From positions 1-64,000 of the forward strand of contig JBHASY010000126.1 of assembly GCA_041831635.1 (NCBI GenBank): a DNA stretch of 64,000 nt, in the 5' to 3' direction. The notes below the pieces were generated by a model, which was not told the origin of the DNA, made no database searches, and saw nothing but the letters and a program-made list of their open reading frames with translations. The position numbers and the translations under genes are program-made. This document shows, in pieces, positions 35,651 through 45,475 of this stretch; position 1 is the stretch's first letter; every line of letters starts with the position of its first letter. This DNA is from Acetoanaerobium sp041831635. Its GTDB lineage: Bacteria > Bacillota > Clostridia > Peptostreptococcales > Filifactoraceae.

Positions 35651-36658
35651 ATGATGAGTTTAATGACCATAATAATTGCACTTATAGTTTTTGGAGTAAT
35701 AGTTACAGTACACGAGGCTGGACATTTTTTTACTGCAAAGTATTTCGGCGTTACCGTTCATGAATTTTCGATAGGAATGGGGCCTAAACTGTATAGCAAA
35801 AAAAGAAATGAAACCGAATATTCTTTAAGAGCACTTCCGCTTGGCGGATATGTGAGAATGGAGGGAGAAGATAGCGAAAGCCAAGACCCTAACAGTTTTA
35901 ATAACAAGCATCCTCTAAAGAGAATGGCTATAATTTTTGCCGGTCCATTTATGAATTTTATTCTCACTATTATTTTGATGTCAGTTTTATTTATGATGAT
36001 AGGTGTTCCTGTCAATAAAATCGGCTCACTTGTAGAGGATATGCCTGCTGTAAATTCAGGACTTGAAGTAGGCGACAAAATTATACAAATAGATGATAAA
36101 AAAATAGAATCATGGCAGGCTGTTACGAAGCAAATACAAAGTTCTCCTGACAATAATTTAGAGTTTACGGTTGAACGAAATAACGAGCAGATCACTATAA
36201 ATGTAGATGCAGTAGAGCAAGGTGGCAGAAAGGTAGTAGGGATATCTCCGGCATCTGAAAAAAGTGCAGGGCAGTCATTACTGCTAGGAACAAAACAGAC
36301 CATATTGATGCTTAAAGATATGCTTAACTTTTTAGGAAAACTATTTACAGGACAGGCAGGAGACGAAGGTGTAGTAGGACCTGTAGGAATAATAAGTGCT
36401 GTAGGAGAAGCTGCAAGAACAGGAATGGCAAACGTAATATCATTGGCAGCGATAATAAGTCTAAACTTAGGACTTATAAACTTACTTCCTATTCCTGCAC
36501 TGGACGGTAGCCGAATAGTATTTCAAGCTATAGAACTTGTAAGAGGGAAAAAAATAGACCCTGAAAAAGAGGGCTTTGTCCATATGATAGGTATGGTGGC
36601 ATTGCTGGCATTGATGTTATTTATAACTTCTAAAGACATATTGAGGCTGTTCGGTTAA
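35651..36658 (+). CDS. rseP: Intramembrane zinc metalloprotease RseP (RasP)
   Basis: 335 aa. The zinc site HEAGH is at residues 21-25 in the first membrane helix. A PDZ domain lies at about 110-190, and the second metal ligand motif PIPALDGSRI is near 280, followed by more membrane helices. This site-2 protease cuts membrane anti-sigma factors and leftover signal peptides. A second ATG three bases on could also serve as the start. Confidence 0.96.
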   Translation: MMSLMTIIIALIVFGVIVTVHEAGHFFTAKYFGVTVHEFSIGMGPKLYSKKRNETEYSLRALPLGGYVRMEGEDSESQDPNSFNNKHPLKRMAIIFAGPFMNFILTIILMSVLFMMIGVPVNKIGSLVEDMPAVNSGLEVGDKIIQIDDKKIESWQAVTKQIQSSPDNNLEFTVERNNEQITINVDAVEQGGRKVVGISPASEKSAGQSLLLGTKQTILMLKDMLNFLGKLFTGQAGDEGVVGPVGIISAVGEAARTGMANVISLAAIISLNLGLINLLPIPALDGSRIVFQAIELVRGKKIDPEKEGFVHMIGMVALLALMLFITSKDILRLFG

Positions 36659-36670
36659 GGGAGAATATTG

Positions 36671-37717
36671 ATGCAAAGAAGAAAAACCAGAAAGATCTAT
36701 GTAAAAGATATTACAATAGGTGCAGACTCTCCTATAGTAATTCAGTCTATGACAAATACAAAAACCTCAGATACAAAAGCTACTATAGAGCAGATAAAAG
36801 CTCTTGAAAAGGCAGGGTGTGAACTTGTGAGGGTGTCGGTGCCCGATAGTCAAAGTGCCGATGCTCTAGGAGAAATAATTTCAAGTGTGGATATTCCCGT
36901 GGTTGCTGATATCCATTTTGATTATAAGTTAGCACTGAAGTCTATAAAAAACGGAGTTCATGGACTTAGGATAAATCCCGGAAATATAGGAAGTGAAGAA
37001 AAGGTGATACAGGTAGTAAATGAAGCTAAGAAAAAAAATATAAAAATCAGAATAGGTGTCAATTCAGGCTCTTTGGAAAAAGACCTGTTAGAGACTGTGG
37101 GAAGAACTCCGCAGGCTATGGTGGAAAGTGCCTTTAGACACATAAGGATACTTGAAAAATACGATTTTTACAACACAGCGGTGTCGTTAAAAGCGAGTGA
37201 CATCGAAACCACTATAAAAGCCTACGAACTTTTCTCAAGAAAAAGTGACTACCCTCTTCATTTGGGCATAACAGAAGCAGGGACATTAAAAGCTGGAACG
37301 GTAAAATCGTCTATAGGAATCGGTTATATGCTTTTAAGCGGAATAGGAGATACCATAAGAGTTTCACTTACCGCAGATCCTGTGGAAGAAATATATGTGG
37401 CAAAAGAAATATTAAAGTCAATAGATCTTTACAAAGAGTCTGTAAAAATCATTTCTTGTCCTACCTGTGCCAGAACCGACATAGATATAATAGGACTTGC
37501 CGAAAAAGTGGAAAATGCCACAGTGAATATAAAAAAAAATATATCTGTCGCAATTATGGGCTGTGCAGTAAACGGACCCGGAGAAGCAAGAGATGCAGAC
37601 ATAGGAATAGCAGGAGGAAAATCCGAGGCACTTTTTTTTAAAAAAGGCGAGATAATTAGAAAAGTGAGTGAGGATTCTATAATAGAAGTTTTGCTGGAAG
37701 AAATAGATAAATTCTAA
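36671..37717 (+). CDS. ispG: 4-hydroxy-3-methylbut-2-enyl diphosphate synthase IspG
   Basis: 348 aa. QSMTNTKTSDTKATIEQIKA at the front, HFDYKLAL, GLRINPGNIG, and the C-terminal iron-sulfur part with SCPTCARTDIDIIG and IMGCAVNGPGEARDADIG give the three cysteine ligands of the 4Fe-4S cluster. It reduces ME-cPP in the MEP pathway. The frame includes a TTG at 36668; the ATG at 36671 is better placed after AAGGGAGA. Confidence 0.97.
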   Translation: MQRRKTRKIYVKDITIGADSPIVIQSMTNTKTSDTKATIEQIKALEKAGCELVRVSVPDSQSADALGEIISSVDIPVVADIHFDYKLALKSIKNGVHGLRINPGNIGSEEKVIQVVNEAKKKNIKIRIGVNSGSLEKDLLETVGRTPQAMVESAFRHIRILEKYDFYNTAVSLKASDIETTIKAYELFSRKSDYPLHLGITEAGTLKAGTVKSSIGIGYMLLSGIGDTIRVSLTADPVEEIYVAKEILKSIDLYKESVKIISCPTCARTDIDIIGLAEKVENATVNIKKNISVAIMGCAVNGPGEARDADIGIAGGKSEALFFKKGEIIRKVSEDSIIEVLLEEIDKF

Positions 37718-37862
37718 GTGATTGAGATTTGATAAAGTTGATGGTCAAAGCTTTTTATCAGGAGATATATGTGTAGAACGAGCAAACTTATTTTTAAAGT
37801 TTTGTAGTGGCATCTTAATTTATATTGTGAATCTTTAAAATAAAAGAAAGGGGGCAAGTGTT

Positions 37863-38705
37863 TTGAAAGCAATAGCAAAACTTATAGCAATAGCAATACT
37901 GCTACCAATACTAATAACAATGAACGGATGTGAAGAAAGACTCATGAGAAAGAAATATACCCCAAAAGAAAAGAAAGAAATGGCATTACAGTACATGAAA
38001 GACAAGTATAATGAAGACTTTATAGGAGTATCGTGGGGACCATCTGAGCCCATGCAACCATATGACAGATTTAAAGTATATCCTGCAAGCAAAACAGAAG
38101 ATGAGTTAATTCTGATAGAGGGCGATTATGAAGAAGACGGAAGATATACATTCCAAGACAGTTACTTTGAAATATTGATAGAAGACAGATATAAAAAATA
38201 CATAGATGATATAGTAAAAGAGATATATCCAACCTATTATTTAAAGGTTAAAATCAGATTTTTTAAAACATATCCATCTAGACTTACAGAAGATATACCT
38301 ATAAATCAAATATTTTTACCGGGAGAAGAAAATTGGACAAACTTTGGAAGTCACATAGAACTAGCTATACCCGAATCACTTCTTCAGGGAGAAAGCATAA
38401 AGCGGCACGCATATAGATTAAGAGATACTCTTCTAAAAAATAATTTATCTTGTCAAATTTATTTTTACGTGATAAAGGAAGATAAATATCAAGAGTATGT
38501 AGATAAAAAAGGAGAAGTCTATCCTACAGATCCTGCATTAGAGCATGTAGACAGACGAGAGGAAAAAGAAAAGCTTATAGCAGGTATAGAAGAAGAGTTT
38601 TTTATAAGACAAGGAAAGATGAAAAAAGTATATTATGAAATAAGCACATCTCCAAAAGAAGATTATTCAGGTTTAAAAACTTATGATTATGTGGAGGGAG
38701 AATAA
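37863..38705 (+). CDS. Predicted lipoprotein, function unknown
   Basis: 280 aa. A short basic start and a hydrophobic run lead to LITMNGCEE, a plausible though not perfect lipobox with Cys at residue 23, so it is probably exported and lipid-anchored. The mature part is highly charged and rich in Y, K, E and D, with no family I recognise. The TTG start follows GGGGGC. It interrupts the usual ispG/proS-polC neighbourhood and is followed one base later by a 17-residue ORF with a strong ribosome-binding site. Probably accessory. Confidence 0.7.
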   Translation: MKAIAKLIAIAILLPILITMNGCEERLMRKKYTPKEKKEMALQYMKDKYNEDFIGVSWGPSEPMQPYDRFKVYPASKTEDELILIEGDYEEDGRYTFQDSYFEILIEDRYKKYIDDIVKEIYPTYYLKVKIRFFKTYPSRLTEDIPINQIFLPGEENWTNFGSHIELAIPESLLQGESIKRHAYRLRDTLLKNNLSCQIYFYVIKEDKYQEYVDKKGEVYPTDPALEHVDRREEKEKLIAGIEEEFFIRQGKMKKVYYEISTSPKEDYSGLKTYDYVEGE

Positions 38706-38706
38706 G

Positions 38707-38760
38707 ATGGCAGAATTAAGTTATGAGCAACTTGTATTATTATATAAGTTTTCAATGTAG
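38707..38760 (+). pseudogene. 17-residue ORF, likely 5' remnant of a lost gene
   Basis: GGAGGGAG at 38693-38700 is 6 bases before the ATG, an excellent initiation site, yet the frame (MAELSYEQLVLLYKFSM) stops after 17 residues. The opening is the kind seen in some Firmicute Mbeg1-like/DUF2974-type hydrolase proteins, from memory, not verified. The following 110 bases contain no continuation that I can see. I read it as the surviving start of a gene once coupled to the lipoprotein gene. Confidence 0.4.
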
Positions 38761-38870
38761 CTAGCTGTATACTCCGAAGCTCTGTCATAAGTCAGTATTA
38801 TGTGTCTACTTTGTTAATATAGATCCAAAGTCTAGACCTTTGTAAGTAAAGGTATAGGAGATGATTTGGT

Positions 38871-41800
38871 TTGAAAAGTTTTAAATTCATAGATTTTGAA
38901 AATATAAATGCCACTATAGAATTAGATAATATAGTATATTTTAAGAATGAAAAAAAATTGAATTTGTATTTTAAGACGGATACGATTATCCCTATACCTA
39001 AATTGATAGAAACTGAAAATAATATCAAAGTTAAGCTTGATAATCTTAACAGTGTATCTTTAAAACCCAGATACAATCCAAGTTCAAATATAAAGGATTT
39101 TTTATCTGCATATGCCGAAAATATAAAATATAAGATAACGCAGGCGTGCCCATCTACTTCATATATGGATAAAGATGCTTTGAGTTTAGAGTTTAATCAG
39201 AAAGAAAAATGTTTAAATATCTGTGCTAAAGATAAATTTGTCATACAAAGACTTGCATCAAAAAATCTTGTGCATTCCATAGGTGCGATGATTTTGGAAG
39301 AACTGGGACTTACGTATGAGGTAAAGATTATACAGTCAAATACGAAAATTGATATGAATTTATATAATAAGGCCAAGGAAGAAGATACAAACTATATCAT
39401 AAACAATTTAGATAAGGTAGGGGAAACTACAAATAGAAAAAAGAAAAATACAGAGAAAAAAACACAGGATAAACCCGGTTATATTAAAAAAAGTAAAACT
39501 ACTAAGATATCAAATGAAGAAATAATACCAATCAAAGATTTAAAAGGAAATGAATACGGCATCTCTATAGTAGGAGATGTGTTTTCCATGGAAAAAAGAG
39601 AGTTAAAAAACGGAAAAAATCTTTTTACCTTTGCAGTTACGGATTATACGGGCTCTATTTTTTGCAAAGTTTTTTCAAAAGATGATGAACTAATGACAAA
39701 AATAGGCGATTATGTGAAGGTAAGCGGAGATGTGACCTTTGATGCCTTTGCAAAAGAAATCGTAATAATGACAAAGAATGTTGAATCTAAGACAAAGAAA
39801 GTAAGAAAAGATATAAATACTCGAAAAAGAGTAGAACTTCATGCACATACAAATATGTCGGCTATGGATGCTATCCCGGATGTTAAAACCCTTATAAAAA
39901 AAGCAAAGGAGTTCGGCCATACTGCTATAGCTATAACAGACCACGGGGTAGTTCAGGCTTTTCCTGAGGCTATGGAAGTAGGGAAAAGTGAAGGAATAAA
40001 GATACTCTATGGAGTAGAAGGCTATCTTGTAAATGATATGTCAAAGATAGTTTCTATTGATACAAGGGGAGATTTTGAAGATGAGTATGTGGTTTTTGAC
40101 ATAGAGACCACAGGATTTTCAAATACTTCTGACGAAATAACCGAAATAGGTGCAGTAAAGATAAGAAATAAAGAGATAGTAGACAATTTCGCAGAACTCA
40201 TAAATCCAAATATGCCTATACCTCTAAAAGTTCAAGAACTAACAGGCATAACAAATGATATGGTTAAGGATAAACCGTCAATAGAAGAAGTGCTGCCGAG
40301 ATTTTTAGACTTTGTAGGAGATAGAATTTTAGTTGCTCATAACAGCGATTTTGATATGGGATTTATTAGAGCAAAGGCAAAACGTTTGAACATAGAGTTT
40401 AAAAATAAAGATATAGATACACTTAAACTATCCAGAATATTACTTACTAATTTAAAAAGGCATAAGTTAAACTTGATAACGGATTATCTGGGAATAAAAC
40501 TGGAAAACCACCACAGGGCAGTGGACGATGCAAGAGCGACAGGGCTGGTTTTTATTAAATTTATGGAAATGCTGATAGATAAAGAGATAACTAATTTTGA
40601 AATGGTAAATGATAAACTGGGAAAAGTGGATTATAAGAGCATTCAAAGTAATCATATAACTATGCTTGCAAAGAATTACACCGGACTTAAGAACCTGTAT
40701 AAACTCATATCAGCTTCTCATATAGACTATTTTTATAAAAATCCGAGAATACCGAAAAGCCTTTTAATAAAACACAGAGAAGGGCTTTTAATAGGAAGTG
40801 CCTGTGAAGCAGGAGAACTTTACCAAGCTGTTTTAAGAAGAAAATCCGATGTGGAAATAGATGAAATAGCCGATTTTTATGATTATATCGAAGTTATGCC
40901 TATAGCTAACAATAATTTTATGATAAGAAAAAAGTCGGTAAAAGATGAGGATGAACTAAGAGATATAAACAAAACTATAGTAGAGATAGCAATCAGAAAT
41001 AATAAAATACCTGTGGCGACTTCTGATGTACATTTTATAAACCCTGAAGACGAGGGATACAGGACTGTCCTGAAGCACTCGCTGGGATTTAGAGATGCAA
41101 ATGAAAGTTCCCCACTTTATTTTAAGACTACACAAGAAATGCTGGATGAATTTTCCTATTTAGGAACGGAACTTGCGAATGAAATAGTAGTTGAGAACAC
41201 AAATAAGATAGCTGATATGATAGAGGAGATACTGCCTGTTCCTGACGGGACATATCCACCTAGGATTGAGGGTTCGGATGAAGAACTAAGGCAGATGTGT
41301 TTTGCTAAGGCAAAAAGTATTTATGGAGAGGATTTGCCTGAGATAGTAGAAAAAAGACTTGAAAGAGAGTTAAACTCGATTATAAGCAATGGATATGCAG
41401 TTATGTATATCATAGCCCAAAAACTTGTTACTAAATCTATGAAAGACGGATATCTGGTAGGTTCAAGGGGTTCTGTCGGGTCATCACTTGCCGCCACTAT
41501 GAGCGATATAACTGAGGTTAATCCCCTTGTGCCGCATTATGTTTGCAGTAATTGTAAGTACAGTGACTTTATAACTGACGGCTCTTGTGGTAGCGGTATG
41601 GACTTGCCTGATAGACTTTGTCCTGAATGCGGGACAAATCTTACTAAGGATGGACACGATATTCCTTTTGAGGTATTCTTAGGTTTTGAGGGGGATAAAG
41701 AGCCCGATATAGACCTTAACTTTGCAGGAGAATATCAGCCGAATGCTCATAAATATACCGAAGAACTGTTTGGAAAAGGATATGTATTCAGAGCGGGAAC

Positions 41801-43124
41801 TATAGGCACTGTAGCTGAAAAGACTGCATATGGCTTTGCAAAAAAATATATAGAGGAAAATGAAATTCAGGCAAACGCAGCAGAGATAGAAAGGCTTAAA
41901 AACGGTTGTACAGGGATAAAGCGTACATCAGGACAGCACCCCGGTGGAGTTATGGTAGTTCCGAATTATAAAGAGATTTTTGATTTCTCTCCTATACAGT
42001 ACCCTGCGAACGATTCTTCGTCAGGAGTTATAACTACTCATTTTGACTATCATTCTATAAGCGGGAGAATTTTGAAACTGGACATACTGGGTCATGATGT
42101 TCCGTCCATTATAAAAATGCTCGAGGATTTGACAGATACAAATGCAACTAAAATTCCACTTGACGATAAGGATACCATGTCGTTGTTTACCTCGACTGAA
42201 AAGTTGGGCTGTGATTTATCAGCTATAAATTGCATGGTGGGAAGTTTAGGGATACCTGAATTCGGAACTAAATTTGTAAGACAGATGTTAATTGACACTC
42301 GGCCTACTACTTTTGCAGAACTTGTGAGAATTTCAGGGCTTTCACACGGTACAGATGTGTGGGTAAATAACGCTCAGGATCTTGTGAGAAATAAAGTAGC
42401 TGAACTTAAAGACGTTATTTCTACAAGGGATGACATTATGAATTATCTTATATTTATGGATCTAAAGCCTAAGACCGCATTTAAGATAATGGAAAATGTG
42501 AGAAAAGGAAAAGGCTTGACAGAAGATCATATCAAGGATATGAGAGAAAAAAATGTACCTGCTTGGTATATAGATTCGTGCAATAAAATCAAGTATATGT
42601 TCCCAAAGGCGCACGCTGCCGCCTATGTAATGATGTCGTTCAGGATAGCTTATTATAAGGTTCATCATAAAGAGGCTTTTTATGCTACTTATTTTACCAC
42701 TAAGGCAGATGATTTTGACATAGAACTTATTTCAAAGGGCAAGGACGCTGTTTTGGAAAAAATAAAAGAGATAGAATCACTTGGAAATAAAGCTACGGCA
42801 AAAGAAAAAAATATTGCAACAGTGCTTGAAGTGGCTTATGAAATGTTTAGCAGGGGAGTTAAACTGGGGAATTTGGATTTATATAATTCTTCTGCTAAGG
42901 TATTTAAACTTTCGCCTGATAAAACTTTGATACCGCCACTGATATCAATGCAAGGGTTGGGGGAGACTGTAGCCGTCAACATAACAAACGAATCTTCGAG
43001 AGAGTTTATGTCTATAGAGGATTTCAGGCAAAGGACAAAGGCGACTAAGACAGTGATAGAAACTCTTATAAACTATGGTTGTCTTAAAAATCTTCCGCAA
43101 ACCAATCAACTTTCATTTCTTTAG
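38871..43124 (+). CDS. polC: DNA polymerase III alpha subunit, PolC type
   Basis: 1417 aa, normal length. In order: N-terminal domain, OB fold (about 225-310), split PHP domain (VELHAHTNMSAMDA near 322), 3'-5' exonuclease (FDIETTG near 409, VAHNSDFDMGF, HRAVDDARATG), zinc-finger cysteines (CSNCKYSDF and CPECGTNL, about 890-920), and polymerase core with PDIDLNF near 945. It is the replicative polymerase of low-GC Gram-positives. The start is TTG at 38871, 10 bases after AGGAG; no better start is in frame. Confidence 0.98.
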   Translation: MKSFKFIDFENINATIELDNIVYFKNEKKLNLYFKTDTIIPIPKLIETENNIKVKLDNLNSVSLKPRYNPSSNIKDFLSAYAENIKYKITQACPSTSYMDKDALSLEFNQKEKCLNICAKDKFVIQRLASKNLVHSIGAMILEELGLTYEVKIIQSNTKIDMNLYNKAKEEDTNYIINNLDKVGETTNRKKKNTEKKTQDKPGYIKKSKTTKISNEEIIPIKDLKGNEYGISIVGDVFSMEKRELKNGKNLFTFAVTDYTGSIFCKVFSKDDELMTKIGDYVKVSGDVTFDAFAKEIVIMTKNVESKTKKVRKDINTRKRVELHAHTNMSAMDAIPDVKTLIKKAKEFGHTAIAITDHGVVQAFPEAMEVGKSEGIKILYGVEGYLVNDMSKIVSIDTRGDFEDEYVVFDIETTGFSNTSDEITEIGAVKIRNKEIVDNFAELINPNMPIPLKVQELTGITNDMVKDKPSIEEVLPRFLDFVGDRILVAHNSDFDMGFIRAKAKRLNIEFKNKDIDTLKLSRILLTNLKRHKLNLITDYLGIKLENHHRAVDDARATGLVFIKFMEMLIDKEITNFEMVNDKLGKVDYKSIQSNHITMLAKNYTGLKNLYKLISASHIDYFYKNPRIPKSLLIKHREGLLIGSACEAGELYQAVLRRKSDVEIDEIADFYDYIEVMPIANNNFMIRKKSVKDEDELRDINKTIVEIAIRNNKIPVATSDVHFINPEDEGYRTVLKHSLGFRDANESSPLYFKTTQEMLDEFSYLGTELANEIVVENTNKIADMIEEILPVPDGTYPPRIEGSDEELRQMCFAKAKSIYGEDLPEIVEKRLERELNSIISNGYAVMYIIAQKLVTKSMKDGYLVGSRGSVGSSLAATMSDITEVNPLVPHYVCSNCKYSDFITDGSCGSGMDLPDRLCPECGTNLTKDGHDIPFEVFLGFEGDKEPDIDLNFAGEYQPNAHKYTEELFGKGYVFRAGTIGTVAEKTAYGFAKKYIEENEIQANAAEIERLKNGCTGIKRTSGQHPGGVMVVPNYKEIFDFSPIQYPANDSSSGVITTHFDYHSISGRILKLDILGHDVPSIIKMLEDLTDTNATKIPLDDKDTMSLFTSTEKLGCDLSAINCMVGSLGIPEFGTKFVRQMLIDTRPTTFAELVRISGLSHGTDVWVNNAQDLVRNKVAELKDVISTRDDIMNYLIFMDLKPKTAFKIMENVRKGKGLTEDHIKDMREKNVPAWYIDSCNKIKYMFPKAHAAAYVMMSFRIAYYKVHHKEAFYATYFTTKADDFDIELISKGKDAVLEKIKEIESLGNKATAKEKNIATVLEVAYEMFSRGVKLGNLDLYNSSAKVFKLSPDKTLIPPLISMQGLGETVAVNITNESSREFMSIEDFRQRTKATKTVIETLINYGCLKNLPQTNQLSFL

Positions 43125-43125
43125 G

Positions 43126-43154
43126 TTGATTATGTGTAAACAATCTGTTATAAT
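43126..43154 (+). promoter_or_regulatory. Sigma-A promoter for the rimP-nusA-infB operon
   Basis: TTGATT at 43126-43131, a 17-base spacer, and a perfect TATAAT at 43149-43154. It begins at the polC stop, and the start of transcription would be near 43161. A leader of about 150 bases precedes rimP. Confidence 0.8.
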
Positions 43155-43158
43155 GGGT

Positions 43159-43313
43159 ATGTGTGTTGTGGTTTTGATAAGGTTCTTCACTTTATGACAG
43201 AGAATCTTAGTAGATTAGCTTAATCGAGAAATCTTAGTAAGAGTGGGTGAACTGATACCCACTCTTTCATTTTATATTTTCACACACATTACAACTTAAT
43301 AGGAGGTGTTATT
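43159..43313 (+). promoter_or_regulatory. Structured leader of the rimP-nusA-infB operon, with terminator-like hairpin
   Basis: A 10-bp stem AAGAGTGGGT (43239-43248) with ACCCACTCTT (43257-43266) is followed by a T-rich stretch, like an attenuator. The leader's first bases ATGTGTGT (43159-43166) can pair with ACACACAT (43282-43289) just before the ribosome-binding site, closing the whole leader. Between are two near-repeats of GAGAATCTTAGTA. A role in autoregulation by NusA or another operon product is inference. Confidence 0.55.
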
Positions 43314-43772
43314 ATGGCAAGCAAATTAGAAATTTTAGTCGAAAAAGCAGTAAGCGATATAATTACAGATCCTTTTGAACTACTTGATGTAGAGTATGTC
43401 AAAGAGGGTTCTTTAAAGTATCTCAGGATATATATTGACAAGCAGGGGAAGATGTCTTTAGATGACTGTCAGCATTTTAGCCGTCTGATAAGTGAAAAGC
43501 TCGATGAACTCGACCCTATAAAAGAGAACTATATGCTTGAAATTTCTTCGCCTGGACTTGACAGACAACTTAAAAAAGAGAAAGATTTTGTAAGAGAAAA
43601 AGGAAAAGAAGTAGAACTGAAACTGTTTAAAGCTATTGACAAAGTAAGAGAATTTGAGGGAGTTTTAGTTGGGCTAAACGATGAAAATGAAATCGAGGTG
43701 CAAACTTCAAAAGGACTGATGAAATTTCCAAGAAAAGATGTAGCGGTTATTCGCCTGATGGTAAAAATATAG
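43314..43772 (+). CDS. rimP: Ribosome maturation factor RimP
   Basis: 152 aa. FELLDVEYVKEGSLKYLRIY with IDKQGKMSLDDCQHFSR, YMLEISSPGLDRQLKKEKDF are the RimP signatures in the N-terminal domain, followed by an SH3-like C-terminal domain. RimP helps 30S assembly. AGGAGGTG precedes the ATG. It is the first gene of the nusA operon. Confidence 0.97.
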   Translation: MASKLEILVEKAVSDIITDPFELLDVEYVKEGSLKYLRIYIDKQGKMSLDDCQHFSRLISEKLDELDPIKENYMLEISSPGLDRQLKKEKDFVREKGKEVELKLFKAIDKVREFEGVLVGLNDENEIEVQTSKGLMKFPRKDVAVIRLMVKI

Positions 43773-43795
43773 AGGGATATCAAGGAGGAAGAAAG

Positions 43796-44884
43796 ATGAA
43801 TGTCGAATTTATTGCTGCCTTAGAACAGATTGAGACAGAAAAAGGCATAAGCAAAGAAATTCTATTTGAGGCTTTAGAATCTGCATTACTAAATGCCTAT
43901 AAGAAAAATTTTGGAACATCCAGCAATGTCAGAGTGGAAATGGATAAAGAAAAAGGCATAGTGAAAGTGCTTAGCAGAAAATCTGTCGTAAACAAATACG
44001 AATACGACTTGGCAGAGGGTGAAATCAGTGTAGAAGAGGCTCAGGAACGTTACGGACCTAATTACGAAGAAGGAGATATAGTAGAAGAGGAAGTAACTCC
44101 TAAGAACTTTGGAAGAATAGCTGCTCAGGCTGCCAGACAGATGGTAATTCAAAAAATAAAAGAAGCTGAGAGGGATATAGTTTACGAAGAATTTCTAAAC
44201 AGGGAGTCTGAGATTTTAACAGGAGAGGTTTCAAGACAGAGCAAAGGAAATGTATATGTAAACCTCAGCATAATCGGCAGTAAGGACATCACTATATCGG
44301 CAGAGGCTATACTTCCTCCGTCAGAGCAGATACCTTTTGAAACCTATACTACAGGGGTAAGGCTTAAGGTTTATGTGCTGGAAGTTAAAAAGAGCAATAA
44401 TGTACCTCAGATTTTAGTTTCGAGAAGTCATCCGGGGTTGGTTAAAAGATTATTTGAAAGTGAAGTGCCTGAGATATTTGACGGAGTAGTTCAGATTAAG
44501 TCCGTATCGAGAGAGGCAGGCTCCAGAACAAAAATGGCGGTTCATTCGGTAGATGAAAACGTAGACCCTGTAGGAGCTTGTGTAGGTTCAAAGGGTCAAA
44601 GAGTTAAGAATATAGTAGATGAGTTAAAGGGCGAAAAAATAGACATAATAGTCTATGACGAAGATCCTAAAGGTTTTATATCCGCCTCACTTAGTCCATC
44701 TAAGGTAATATCTGTAGATGTAAACGAAGAGGATAAGACTGCAAAGGTAATAGTTCCTGATGATAAACTGTCGCTAGCTATAGGAAAAGAAGGTCAAAAT
44801 GCAAGACTGGCTGCAAAACTTACAGGTTGGAAGATAGACATAAAAAGTGAAAATCAAAGTAGACAGCAGGAGGAACAGCAATGA
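43796..44884 (+). CDS. nusA: Transcription factor NusA
   Basis: 362 aa. The N-terminal RNA polymerase-binding domain is followed by S1 (about 135-200), KH1 and KH2 (GACVGSKGQRVKNIVDELKG, LAIGKEGQNARLAAKLTGWK). The C-terminal acidic repeats of enteric NusA are absent, as usual in Firmicutes. NusA controls pausing and termination. Its stop overlaps ylxR by 4 bases. Confidence 0.98.
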   Translation: MNVEFIAALEQIETEKGISKEILFEALESALLNAYKKNFGTSSNVRVEMDKEKGIVKVLSRKSVVNKYEYDLAEGEISVEEAQERYGPNYEEGDIVEEEVTPKNFGRIAAQAARQMVIQKIKEAERDIVYEEFLNRESEILTGEVSRQSKGNVYVNLSIIGSKDITISAEAILPPSEQIPFETYTTGVRLKVYVLEVKKSNNVPQILVSRSHPGLVKRLFESEVPEIFDGVVQIKSVSREAGSRTKMAVHSVDENVDPVGACVGSKGQRVKNIVDELKGEKIDIIVYDEDPKGFISASLSPSKVISVDVNEEDKTAKVIVPDDKLSLAIGKEGQNARLAAKLTGWKIDIKSENQSRQQEEQQ

Positions 44885-45156
44885 AACAGAAGAAAATTCC
44901 TCAAAGAAAATGTATAGCCTGCAATGAGAGAAGTGACAAAAAAGCACTTATCAGAATAGTGAAAAACAAAGATGAAGAGATTTTCTTCGACCCGACTTTA
45001 AAAGCAAACGGAAGAGGTGCATATATCTGCAAAGAGATGACTTGCCTCGAAAAAGCTATAAAGACAAAAGCCTTAAACAGAGCATTTAAAACGGAAATTT
45101 CACATGAGGTTTATGAAAATTTAAAATTGGAGCTGGAAAAACTTGAGTCTAAATAA
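44881..45156 (+). CDS. ylxR: YlxR family protein (RnpM)
   Basis: 91 aa. QRKCIACNERSDKKALIRIV and GRGAYICKE are the family signatures. YlxR (renamed RnpM in B. subtilis) binds RNA and modulates RNase P. It overlaps nusA (ATGA) and its end overlaps the start of ylxQ. Order nusA-ylxR-ylxQ-infB is conserved. Confidence 0.93.
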   Translation: MKQKKIPQRKCIACNERSDKKALIRIVKNKDEEIFFDPTLKANGRGAYICKEMTCLEKAIKTKALNRAFKTEISHEVYENLKLELEKLESK

Positions 45157-45475
45157 AGTGTTGGCACTTATAGGTTTTGCGTATAAAAGTAGAAAAATGG
45201 TGTCGGGAGAGGGAATTACGCTGGAAAACATAAAAAAAAACAAGGTGAAATTAGTTTTTTTAGCAAATGATGCTTCGGAAAATACTAAAAAAAGAATTAA
45301 AGATAAGTGTGATTACAGAAATATAACGGTAAGTGAAGAACTTGATAGAACACAAATAGGAAATGCTATAGGAAAAGACGAAAGAGTAGTAATAGGGATA
45401 ACGGATGATGGATTTTCAAAGAGCATTTTAAAATTACTAGGAGGGAAGGCCTATGCAAAAAACCAGAGTATATAA
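45143..45475 (+). CDS. ylxQ: L7Ae-family RNA-binding protein YlxQ
   Basis: 110 aa. LALIGFAYKSRKMVSGEGIT and KVKLVFLANDASENTKKRI fit the L7Ae/L30e/S12e/Gadd45 fold that binds kink-turn RNA. TTG start at 45143 within ylxR follows GGAG; a GTG at 45158 is an alternative. The 3' end overlaps infB by 23 bases. Confidence 0.9.
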   Translation: MSLNKVLALIGFAYKSRKMVSGEGITLENIKKNKVKLVFLANDASENTKKRIKDKCDYRNITVSEELDRTQIGNAIGKDERVVIGITDDGFSKSILKLLGGKAYAKNQSI

